Shown one piece after another: positions 24,790 through 30,775 of a DNA stretch of 39,757 nucleotides. Below the pieces are notes generated by a model. That model was not told the DNA's origin. It did not search any database and was given only the letters and a program-made list of their open reading frames with translations. Source of the DNA: Candidatus Saccharimonadota bacterium (GTDB taxonomy: Bacteria; Patescibacteriota; Saccharimonadia; Saccharimonadales; Saccharimonadaceae); contig WQXA01000004.1 in the NCBI GenBank assembly GCA_009785095.1, forward strand, positions 1-39,757, written 5' to 3'. Made by a program: the position numbers and the translations under genes. The first letter of the stretch is position 1. Each line of letters opens with the position of its first letter.

Positions 24790-25722
24790 CTAGCTACTTT
24801 TTAATGACCAATGATTAGCCCCGAGCGGGCGGATGCGGCCGTTGACCTCTAGCATGGTCATGGCCACGTTGTAATCGGCGGCCGCTAGTTTGGTGACGCG
24901 CAGGATTTCGTCGCCGTCCGAAACGCCGCTGGCTAGGCAACGCAAAATGGCGGTTTCGATGTGGTCGCGGCCTTTGATAGTGCGAACGAGCTCGGCCGAA
25001 GATTGTTTAATAGTGTCGTCCGGAAAACTGTTCAGGAATTTCTCGGTCACGGCCGCGTTCGATCGGGCGTAGAGATCGCGCAATTTTTCCATGACGTCGT
25101 CGACCGTGAGCACCGGCGTGGCGCCCTGGGCGATCAGGCGATTACAGCCGATCGACAGAGGTGAAGTAATATTACCCGGCACGGCCATGAGTTCTTTGTT
25201 CTGAGCCAAAGCATGAGCGGCGGTGTTGAGCGTGCCGGACGAGGCGCCGGCCTCAACAACGACCACCACGTCGCTGAGTGCGGTGATTAGGCGATTCCGC
25301 CACAGGAAATTGCCGCGATAAACCGGCGTGTCGGGTTCGTATTCGCTGACGACCGCCCCGCCCTGCTCGATAATTCGCTGGCGCAAAATCCAGGTCGAGC
25401 GCGGATATTTGTTGGCCAAACCATTCCCAACCACGGCAACAGTGATGCCGCCACCGTCCAAGGCGCCCTGCGCGGCCAAGCTATCGTGGCCAATCGCTAG
25501 ACCGCTGACGACGATAACGCCCCGCGCCGCTAGCGCCGCGGCCAGCCGCAGAGTCACGCCACGGCCGTATTCGGTTGGCTTTCTCGACCCGACAATAGCC
25601 ACGGTGGGGCCCGGTTCAGGCAAATCTCCTTGATACCATAATCGTTTTGGCAGCCTGTCAATAACAGAGGTACGCTGTAAGAATTTATCGTTCTTCGGTG
25701 AGATTTCCTTGATATTATTCAT
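24790..25722 (-). CDS. dprA: DprA/Smf DNA-processing protein
   Basis: Loads RecA on incoming single-stranded DNA during natural transformation. The 310-aa protein has the Rossmann-like core: VAIVGSRKPTEYG, VVSGLAIGHDSLAAQGAL, VVGNGLANKYP, SEYEPDTPVYRGNFLWRNRLI (ssDNA-binding region) and AVPGNIT. A C-terminal winged-helix domain (about 250-310) follows. The N-terminal SAM-like domain is very short. Most CPR bacteria keep dprA with comEC, which is not in the window. The ATG at 25722 has no ribosome site within 10 nt; its promoter faces away from the RNA promoter at 25740. Confidence 0.93.
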   Translation of the reverse strand: MNNIKEISPKNDKFLQRTSVIDRLPKRLWYQGDLPEPGPTVAIVGSRKPTEYGRGVTLRLAAALAARGVIVVSGLAIGHDSLAAQGALDGGGITVAVVGNGLANKYPRSTWILRQRIIEQGGAVVSEYEPDTPVYRGNFLWRNRLITALSDVVVVVEAGASSGTLNTAAHALAQNKELMAVPGNITSPLSIGCNRLIAQGATPVLTVDDVMEKLRDLYARSNAAVTEKFLNSFPDDTIKQSSAELVRTIKGRDHIETAILRCLASGVSDGDEILRVTKLAAADYNVAMTMLEVNGRIRPLGANHWSLKSS

Positions 25723-25739
25723 AATTTATTGAAAAAGTG

Positions 25740-25768
25740 TTGACAAACAAACCCGAGCGTGCTATAAT
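25740..25768 (+). promoter_or_regulatory. Consensus promoter of the orphan structured RNA
   Basis: TTGACA (25740-25745), 17-bp spacer, TGC-extended TATAAT (25763-25768). Both hexamers are perfect consensus, one of the strongest promoters in the window. No coding frame follows. Confidence 0.9.
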
Positions 25769-25774
25769 GGACAA

Positions 25775-26092
25775 CGTGATCGTATGGAGATCATACGAAA
25801 CGCACCTTATACCCCCATTTTAACAGAAGCGCTATTCGTAGCGCAAATGTTAGGCTACGCGCGGATGAAAGTATCTACCCTCCACTTTCGCCGCCCCAGT
25901 TCGTGATTCGTGAGCGAAGCACGGGCGTTCACGGCGGCAATCGGCGCGTATCTAATCCCTTTGACCGGCGGACCCCAAGTGTGAGGTGGGTCGCGCTTGA
26001 ACCAATCGGTTCTGCCTTGAACTGGGTGCGTCGAAGGGCTGAATAACCGCGCTGTTTAGCGATGCCCACCCTTGCTAGACGCGCGGTTTTTT
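25775..26092 (+). ncRNA. Orphan structured RNA, about 320 nt, class not recognised
   Basis: Transcribed from a perfect promoter and ended by an intrinsic terminator, with no gene in frame. Stable local stems follow one another: CGTATG-GAGAT-CATACG (25791-25807 region), GCGCTA-TTCG-TAGCGC with a UUCG tetraloop (about 25829-25844), GAAAGT/ACTTTC (about 25867-25890), CCGCC/GGCGG enclosing a GTTCGTG-rich arm, GACCC/GGGTC, and GAACC-AATC-GGTTC. I looked for hallmarks of RNase P RNA (GAAAGUCC, ACAGAA), tmRNA (tRNA-like ends), SRP RNA (GGAAGGAAGCAGCC) and 6S RNA and found none convincing. A divergent member of one of these remains possible. Neighbours dprA and pth point away from or toward it without overlap. 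Confidence 0.75.
26045..26092 (+). terminator. Intrinsic terminator of the structured RNA
   Basis: AACCGCGC (26045-26052) pairs perfectly with GCGCGGTT, followed by six T (26087-26092). The 28-nt loop contains a second stem TAGC/GCTA. Confidence 0.85.
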
Positions 26093-26126
26093 GGAACCAC
26101 GAGACAAACCTACGGTTTTTCTAATC

Positions 26127-26173
26127 GGCCAGTTGGCAAAGCCAAGTTTTGATAAATCAAAACCAAGCTGGCC
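26127..26173. repeat. Nested inverted repeat between the structured RNA and pth
   Basis: Outer arms GGCCAGTTGG and CCAAGCTGGCC enclose GTTTTGAT-AA-ATCAAAAC (26146-26163), an 8-bp perfect inner stem. It lies 11 bp from the pth stop. It could terminate pth on the minus strand, but no T-run follows on that side, so a palindromic repeat element is as likely. Confidence 0.6.
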
Positions 26174-26184
26174 TGCTCTTTTCC

Positions 26185-26730
26185 CTAATATGATATGTCA
26201 CTAAATTCATCGATGAATCGGCTGACTTGTTCGAAAATGACCGGCAGATCGGCCTGTTCGCTGCGTGAGAATTTGCCGAGAACGTAATCGGTGTCGCGAG
26301 TGGTGGCGGCCAGGTGATTGGCCGTGCCGATGCGCAGCCGCGCGAAATCGGATCCGAGGTGCGCGATGATCGATTTCAGGCCGTTGTTGCCGCCGTCACT
26401 GCCCTGCTGGCGCAGCCGGATTTTAGAAAAAGGCAGATTGAGATCGTCACAGATCACCAAAATATCTTTTGTCGGGATTTTGTAAAATTTGGCCAAGGTA
26501 GCCACGACCTCACCGGTCAGATTGTAAAATTTCTGTGGTTTGACGAGCAGGATTTTCTCGGATTCGTTGGTCGTTTCGATTATCTCGGCCAGCGCCGCGC
26601 CGAACTTGGGCGAGTTTTTGAATTTGACCCGCCGATGCTTGGCATAGAAATCGCCCGCCATAAACCCGATGTTATGGCGAGTCTTGCGATACTTTAACCC
26701 TGGATTGCCGAGAAAAATGATTAGTTTCAT
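26185..26730 (-). CDS. pth: Peptidyl-tRNA hydrolase (Pth)
   Basis: Recycles tRNA from drop-off peptidyl-tRNA. 181 aa, normal length. Seen: LGNPGLKY, TRHNIGF (catalytic His at residue 19), KPQKFYNLTGEVV (usually TYMNxSG, Met replaced by Tyr), CDDLNLP (catalytic Asp), and GSDGGNNGLKSIIAHLGSDFARLRIG. The last normally reads GGHNG; here the conserved His equivalent to E. coli His113 is Asn, which is unusual. The essential His and Asp are intact, so activity is expected. The ATG is exactly 6 nt after TGCTAGAAT, so the transcript is probably leaderless. Confidence 0.93.
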   Translation of the reverse strand: MKLIIFLGNPGLKYRKTRHNIGFMAGDFYAKHRRVKFKNSPKFGAALAEIIETTNESEKILLVKPQKFYNLTGEVVATLAKFYKIPTKDILVICDDLNLPFSKIRLRQQGSDGGNNGLKSIIAHLGSDFARLRIGTANHLAATTRDTDYVLGKFSRSEQADLPVIFEQVSRFIDEFSDISY

Positions 26731-26736
26731 ACCTTA

Positions 26737-26779
26737 ATTCTAGCAGACTCTTGCAAAATTTCGAAACATGAGATATCAT
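26737..26779. promoter_or_regulatory. Divergent promoters for pth (-) and the DUF5684-like gene (+)
   Basis: Minus: extended -10 TGCTAGAAT with TAGAAT at 26742-26737, 6 nt before the pth ATG. Plus: TTGCAA (26751-26756), 17-bp spacer, TATCAT (26774-26779), about 22 nt of leader with AGGAGG before the ATG at 26808. The plus -35 abuts the minus -10 region. Confidence 0.65.
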
Positions 26780-26807
26780 GAAAGCGTTAGCTAAATGAGG
26801 AGGGTGC

Positions 26808-27386
26808 ATGTATAGTTTCGCGTCAAGAAAAAATTTTGAGTTCGAGGTGTGGCATTGGCCTTCGGCGGGAGTCGTTGCGGGGATCGTGTGCGGTGCCCTG
26901 CTCCTTTATGTGCTGACCGCGTTTCTGTTGGCTCGGCTATTTCGCAAGGCCGGCGTGCCGACCTGGAAAGCGTGGGTGCCGTTGTATAATTTGTGGAAAT
27001 TCTTCCAAATCGGCGGCCGGGTCGGCGTTTGGTCGCTGCTACTACCGGTGGTGATTTTGTCGGCGGCCGCGCTGGCTTTGTTCGTCGGCGACTGTGGCTA
27101 CAAACACGATTGGCAACAAACAAACGAAATCGTGACCCTAGTTTCGCTACTGGTCATCCTAATATTGGCGACGGTGGCCTACGTGGCGCAGTACATAGCG
27201 GCCGTGTGGAGCATCACCAAAAAGCTCGACAAAAACCTAGTCTATTTGTTACTGCTATTCGTCAACCTCGGCCCATCGTTGTGGCTGTGGATAATGGCGC
27301 TCGATAAATCGAAATGGAACGACAAACTCGGCAGCAAAAGCCTCGCCCCAGAGATGAAGAAAAAAGACGCGAAGAAGAAAAAGTAG
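26808..27386 (+). CDS. DUF5684-like polytopic membrane protein
   Basis: 192 aa with about four membrane segments (around 17-40, 68-88, 104-130, 140-160) and a Lys-rich C-terminal tail (KKKDAKKKK). The motif LFRKAGVPTWKAWVPLYNLWKFFQIGGR matches the DUF5684 / signal-peptidase-associated pattern (KaG...W...iPiYN.....i.Gr), which lies between the first two membrane segments. Molecular role unknown. A good AGGAGG site supports the ATG at 26808. Confidence 0.72.
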   Translation: MYSFASRKNFEFEVWHWPSAGVVAGIVCGALLLYVLTAFLLARLFRKAGVPTWKAWVPLYNLWKFFQIGGRVGVWSLLLPVVILSAAALALFVGDCGYKHDWQQTNEIVTLVSLLVILILATVAYVAQYIAAVWSITKKLDKNLVYLLLLFVNLGPSLWLWIMALDKSKWNDKLGSKSLAPEMKKKDAKKKK

Positions 27387-27413
27387 GCGATCGCGGCGCG
27401 CCAGAGCGCAGCG

Positions 27414-27442
27414 TTGACAAATCACACTAGAAGTGCTACAAT
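27414..27442 (+). promoter_or_regulatory. Promoter of the G9-tract gene at 27449
   Basis: TTGACA (27414-27419), 17-bp spacer, TACAAT (27437-27442), then 6 nt to ATG 27449. The predicted transcript would begin at or next to the start codon. The GTG at 27443 lies inside the expected untranscribed gap, so ATG is preferred. Confidence 0.8.
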
Positions 27443-27448
27443 GTGCAC

Positions 27449-28507
27449 ATGGCGTCATTGCACGATTCTCCGTTGGTTGTAGATAGCCCGAATCCAACCG
27501 CTCTTAATGCGGGGGGGGGTCTAAGTGGTGATTCAACTCCTGTAGTCCCTCCGAATGTTCGTCAAACACAAATTTATCTAAATGCTGGATTAGATCCGAA
27601 TCGAGAGATATCCGTTAATTATGAGGGGCAAGTAATATGGTCTGACGAAGGCTACTCGGCAAAGCAAAGCCACTTTATTTATCCGTGGACCAATGAGGCA
27701 CTGACAGATTGGTACGATAGACTCAAGGTTTACCTAGCGGGCAAAAAGGTTGTCGCAGTTTGCAACAGCGATTTCGTACTGACTGCAGTTATGGCTGGTG
27801 CCGAGCAGCCCGTAAGAGTTATCGATAACAATCTAGCCTCACTGTTCTTCGCAGAGCTCAAAGCTGTCGCTGCCTCCAGATTGGATCGGCTGGAGGATTT
27901 CAAGCGATTTTTTAAAACTTTCGCAAACCCTTCACTCCGTCCTGAACATGAAAGAGTAGGTTTTTTTGGCGAGGTCTTCGAAGATCTGTCTCCTCACCTA
28001 TCTGATCACTCACGCGGCTATCTCAGTCAGGTTTTTGAAAGCGTCTATATCCGCAAACACCTGATTTCAAGAAGAGGCGCTAACAATGGCAGGGCGCGTA
28101 ATGCGCCATATCTGCAAAACGAAAGTGCATACTCCAGCGTTAGACTAGCTAGTTCTAGAGTAGAGTTTTGCCCCGAATCGATAGAACAGTTTTTTGGCGC
28201 TATGGTGCTCGGTAGGCTGACGCCTCATTCGCAGTGCGATACAGCTTATCTATCAAATGCACCTGCGTGGATTAGCCTTTATGGCTGGGGATCCGACGAT
28301 AGTGTTATAGGAGTTGTCAATGCGGTCAGTGATGGTGGACATGTACTGATAGCAACCGATGGCTATAGACAAGAGGAATCCTTACTACTTGCAAACAACA
28401 CGGGCGCCCGTTTGACGCGTATCCGACGAGATCCCCCTGGAAGAAAAACCGCCTTTAACGAGATGTCTGTGTTCTATAGATACCACGAGACCGATCTGTT
28501 GAGCTAA
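27449..28507 (+). CDS. Hypothetical protein with G9 tract (phase-ON), possibly DUF3419/BtaA-like
   Basis: 352 aa. A Pro/Ser/Asn-rich N-terminal stretch (1-38) contains a Gly run coded by the G9 tract. A Rossmann-like core follows: KKVVAVCNSDFVLTAVMAGAEQPVRVIDNNLASLFFAELKAVAASRLDRLEDFKRFF. This resembles the DUF3419 / BtaA pattern, in which an avDlNpaqlaLleLKlaa helix precedes an L..edF..fFG segment; BtaA transfers an aminocarboxypropyl group from S-adenosylmethionine to a lipid. The similarity is by eye and weak, so function is not assigned. Codon usage (more ATA, AGA, CTA) looks less GC-rich than the neighbours, which suggests acquisition. It is leaderless and converges on der. Confidence 0.75.
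   Translation: MASLHDSPLVVDSPNPTALNAGGGLSGDSTPVVPPNVRQTQIYLNAGLDPNREISVNYEGQVIWSDEGYSAKQSHFIYPWTNEALTDWYDRLKVYLAGKKVVAVCNSDFVLTAVMAGAEQPVRVIDNNLASLFFAELKAVAASRLDRLEDFKRFFKTFANPSLRPEHERVGFFGEVFEDLSPHLSDHSRGYLSQVFESVYIRKHLISRRGANNGRARNAPYLQNESAYSSVRLASSRVEFCPESIEQFFGAMVLGRLTPHSQCDTAYLSNAPAWISLYGWGSDDSVIGVVNAVSDGGHVLIATDGYRQEESLLLANNTGARLTRIRRDPPGRKTAFNEMSVFYRYHETDLLS
27511..27519 (+). repeat. G9 homopolymer contingency tract
   Basis: Nine G in codons 21-24 of the 27449 gene; the frame is open with nine. With ten the frame ends at TGA four codons on, and with eight at TAA within two codons. This is the layout of a slipped-strand ON/OFF switch. Confidence 0.9.
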
Positions 28508-28548
28508 CTAGCGACAACTAAGCTACACTGACTTTTGCGGCGCTTTAC

Positions 28549-30096
28549 TTACTTTTTCATCTGTTTCTCATCACGAAAACTAAACTTGATCGGCGTGCCG
28601 TTGAAGCCGAATTCGTCGCGGAATTGGCGTTCGAGGTAGCGTTTGTATGACCAATGGATGAATTTGAAATTGGCGCCATAAATCACAAACCACGGTGGCG
28701 CGACGTCGGTTTGGACGACGTAACGGAATTTCGGGTGCGTGTTTTTGAGTCCGGCCGGCGGGTGTTTGGCGACGGCCTTTTGTAGGATTTTGTTGAGTTG
28801 GCTGGTGGGGATTTTGCGCTGGCGTTCCTCGGCGATGGTGGCGGCCAGCTCGAAAATCTTGGCGACGTTCTGTCCCGTCACGCTCGAGGTGAAAATCACT
28901 GGCGCCCACGGCACGAAATCGAAATTATTTTTTAGCGTGGCTAGCGCGTCTTCGGCGGCGAATTCCTCGCCCTTTAGATCCCATTTACTAACGGCCAAGA
29001 TCAAGCCCTTGCCTGCCTCGGCGATCATGCCAGCCAGTTTTTGATCGAGCGCCACGCTGGTGTCCTGGGCGTCGACGAGCAGCAAGCAAATGTCGGCTTC
29101 CTCGATGGCCGCGACGGTGCGCAGCACGCTGAATTTCTCGACGCCGCGCTCGATTTTGCCGGGCTTTCGCACGCCGGCCGTGTCGAGGAGCTCGATCGTC
29201 CGCCCGTGATATTTCACGCTCACGCGGTTGATGTCGCGCGTCGTGCCGGCCACCGGCGCTACGATGGCCTGTTGTTTTTTGCTCAGGGTGTTAAAGAGGT
29301 GCGATTTGCCGACGTTGGGGCGGCCGATGAGGGCGAGTTTGAGGGGTTTTGTGTCAGTGGATGCGTGCGCTTCCGCCAGAACATTGCCTTGGCGTACGCG
29401 ACTCAAGCCCGTCGTTACGGGTTTCGTCGCTCTCTCCTCATCCGTCATTCCGGACGACGCCAAGTCAAGTTCTGGCTGCGCGCTTGCGCCAGCTACCTCG
29501 GAATCTTCTTTCCGAAACCGTCCGGAGTCACGACGAGGCGAGAGCGATTTCTCCTGTAACGACAGGCAGAAATCGCGTATTGAGGGAGGAGATTCCGAGG
29601 TAGCATTCATGCCGACAGATTTTGCTATCTGTTCCATAAGCCGACTGATCCCGCGATTATGTTCGGCCGAAGTCTCGACGATGTCTTTGATGCCGAGGCG
29701 CAGATATTCGTCTGGTGATATTTTTTCTTTCAAATCGGCCTTGTTCAGCACCAAAATGACTGGTTTTTTCGATTTTAATACCTTTTTCGCTATGTCGCGG
29801 TCGGTCTGGTCAGGATATTCGGTGATGTCTTTGACGAGCAAAATCAGATCGGCCGAGTCGATAGCGTCGTCGACTTGATCCTGGATGGTCGCCTCGAAAT
29901 CGTCCTCGGGATCCTTCAGCCCAGCGGTGTCGACCAAGACAAAACGATCGTTAACAGTGCGGACGACCGAGTCGCGCGTCGTGCCAGCCTCGCGGGCGAC
30001 GATGGCGTCTTTCCGCCCGATGAGGCGGTTGAACAGCGAAGACTTGCCAGCATTAGTCTGGCCGACAATGGCGACGATTGGAAGTTTGGTTGACAT
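28549..30096 (-). CDS. der: Der (EngA) double GTPase with an expanded linker
   Basis: Ribosome-assembly GTPase of the 50S subunit. 515 aa against the usual 435-490. G domain 1: GQTNAGKSSLFN (normally GRPNVGKS), GTTRD, DTAGL, NKAD. G domain 2: GRPNVGKSHLFN, GTTRDIN, DTAGVRK, SKWD. A C-terminal KH-like domain follows. About 85 residues between the G domains are encoded by two palindromic repeat elements and have no counterpart in Der. The start MSTKLPIVAIVGQ at 30096 is chosen: it lies 10 nt after TACAAT, and upstream frames would begin inside the promoter. Confidence 0.95.
   Translation of the reverse strand: MSTKLPIVAIVGQTNAGKSSLFNRLIGRKDAIVAREAGTTRDSVVRTVNDRFVLVDTAGLKDPEDDFEATIQDQVDDAIDSADLILLVKDITEYPDQTDRDIAKKVLKSKKPVILVLNKADLKEKISPDEYLRLGIKDIVETSAEHNRGISRLMEQIAKSVGMNATSESPPSIRDFCLSLQEKSLSPRRDSGRFRKEDSEVAGASAQPELDLASSGMTDEERATKPVTTGLSRVRQGNVLAEAHASTDTKPLKLALIGRPNVGKSHLFNTLSKKQQAIVAPVAGTTRDINRVSVKYHGRTIELLDTAGVRKPGKIERGVEKFSVLRTVAAIEEADICLLLVDAQDTSVALDQKLAGMIAEAGKGLILAVSKWDLKGEEFAAEDALATLKNNFDFVPWAPVIFTSSVTGQNVAKIFELAATIAEERQRKIPTSQLNKILQKAVAKHPPAGLKNTHPKFRYVVQTDVAPPWFVIYGANFKFIHWSYKRYLERQFRDEFGFNGTPIKFSFRDEKQMKK
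29376..29475. repeat. Palindromic element in der linker, copy 1
   Basis: About 100 bp. Outer arms are CCAGAAC..TTGGCGT (29376-29395) and ACGCCAA..GTTCTGG (29457-29475). The core hairpin is CCCGT-CGTT-ACGGG (29408-29421). The minus-strand reading CGTCCGGAATGACG..GAGGAGAGAGCGA aligns with copy 2 and rluB copy 1. In frame with der. Confidence 0.75.
29492..29604. repeat. Palindromic element in der linker, copy 2
   Basis: 113 bp with perfect 14-bp ends GCTACCTCGGAATC (29492-29505) and GATTCCGAGGTAGC (29591-29604). The central hairpin at 29544-29576 pairs GCGATTTCT with AGAAATCGC and CCTGT with ACAGG around an AACG loop, leaving one bulged C. About 73 bp around it are nearly identical to the rluB element at 36645-36755, but it lies in the opposite orientation relative to its gene. 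In frame with der. Confidence 0.85.
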
Positions 30097-30106
30097 AATC
30101 AGATAG

Positions 30107-30164
30107 ATTGTATCAGATATAATTAAATTTATCAATTGACCGACGCTAATATTTGTTGTATAAT
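30107..30164. promoter_or_regulatory. Back-to-back promoters of der (-) and the G9-tract gene (+)
   Basis: Minus: TTGATA (30135-30130), 17-bp spacer, TACAAT (30112-30107), 10 nt to the der ATG. Plus: TTGACC (30136-30141), 17-bp spacer, TATAAT (30159-30164), 6 nt to ATG 30171. The two -35 boxes touch, so simultaneous occupancy is unlikely. Confidence 0.8.
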
Positions 30165-30170
30165 TGTCGA

Positions 30171-30767
30171 ATGACAGGAAATGAGCAGCGATTTAGCTCA
30201 GCTATGAATGGAGTCTTAGAAAGCGTTCCGCACGACATCAGTGGCTTCCCGTTTTTTGCGGCCAGTTGCGCGCGGGTTGCCATGATGCCAGACGGTGATG
30301 TTAGGGGGGGGGCTATGGCTGTTGATGAAACAGAGCGTACAAAAGAAATTCGGAGGAGCATAAGAAAATACAGGCTGTACAGGGCGCTTCTGGGACACGC
30401 AGGTATGGAGGCTCCAAAAACTGATCAGGAAGAAGACGAGTATAATAGAATGCTGAAAATGTCGGGTCTGCACGCAGAAATCGACGGGATCCTTGGGGAA
30501 ATAAAAACCAGCAAATGGATATTGGCAAGCAGCAAGAAAAGGCTTCGTCGGACTTCCAAACGCAATGAAAATAGAGGTACCATGAAGAGTAGTATAAAAC
30601 GGCGTAAAACTGACATCGGCGAGTTGATGAATAAGGCATGCGAGCTAATAGAGAGCCTAAAATCCGATCACCAGCAAGCTCACCAGGAAGCTGCGGCTAG
30701 ACAGCGCATAGGTCGTCGCTGGCTGGCGCGTCTAGCCGTTGCTCGTCAAAATTCAGCTTCGAAATAA
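30171..30767 (+). CDS. Hypothetical basic protein with G9 tract (phase-ON)
   Basis: 199 aa (counted to the stop). The first 45 residues include an Arg-Gly-Gly-Ala stretch coded by the G9 tract. The rest is highly charged and helical: ERTKEIRRSIRKYRLYRALL, a Lys/Arg-rich centre (SSKKRLRRTSKRNENRG) and a long C-terminal helix with an Arg-rich end (QRIGRRWLARLAVARQ). No membrane segment or signal peptide; I do not recognise a family. Nucleic-acid binding is possible from charge alone. The ATG at 30171 is 6 nt after TATAAT and is the first one after the promoter. Codon usage is more AT-rich than der or the pur genes. Confidence 0.7.
   Translation: MTGNEQRFSSAMNGVLESVPHDISGFPFFAASCARVAMMPDGDVRGGAMAVDETERTKEIRRSIRKYRLYRALLGHAGMEAPKTDQEEDEYNRMLKMSGLHAEIDGILGEIKTSKWILASSKKRLRRTSKRNENRGTMKSSIKRRKTDIGELMNKACELIESLKSDHQQAHQEAAARQRIGRRWLARLAVARQNSASK
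30304..30312 (+). repeat. G9 homopolymer contingency tract
   Basis: Nine G in codons 45-48 of the 30171 gene; in frame with nine. Ten gives TGA within five codons; eight runs about 15 codons to TAA. An ATG follows right after the tract (30315), but it lacks a ribosome site. Confidence 0.9.
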
Positions 30768-30775
30768 ATCTCACT

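Noticed and set aside
25775-26092. Calling the structured RNA tmRNA, RNase P RNA, SRP RNA or 6S RNA
   Set aside because: The hallmark motifs (tRNA-like ends, GAAAGUCC with ACAGAA, GGAAGGAAGCAGCC, 6S bubble) were not found; naming it would be a guess.
28739-29878. Several open frames antisense to der, up to 216 codons
   Set aside because: They mirror the conserved der frame and the repeat insert; none has a promoter or ribosome site.
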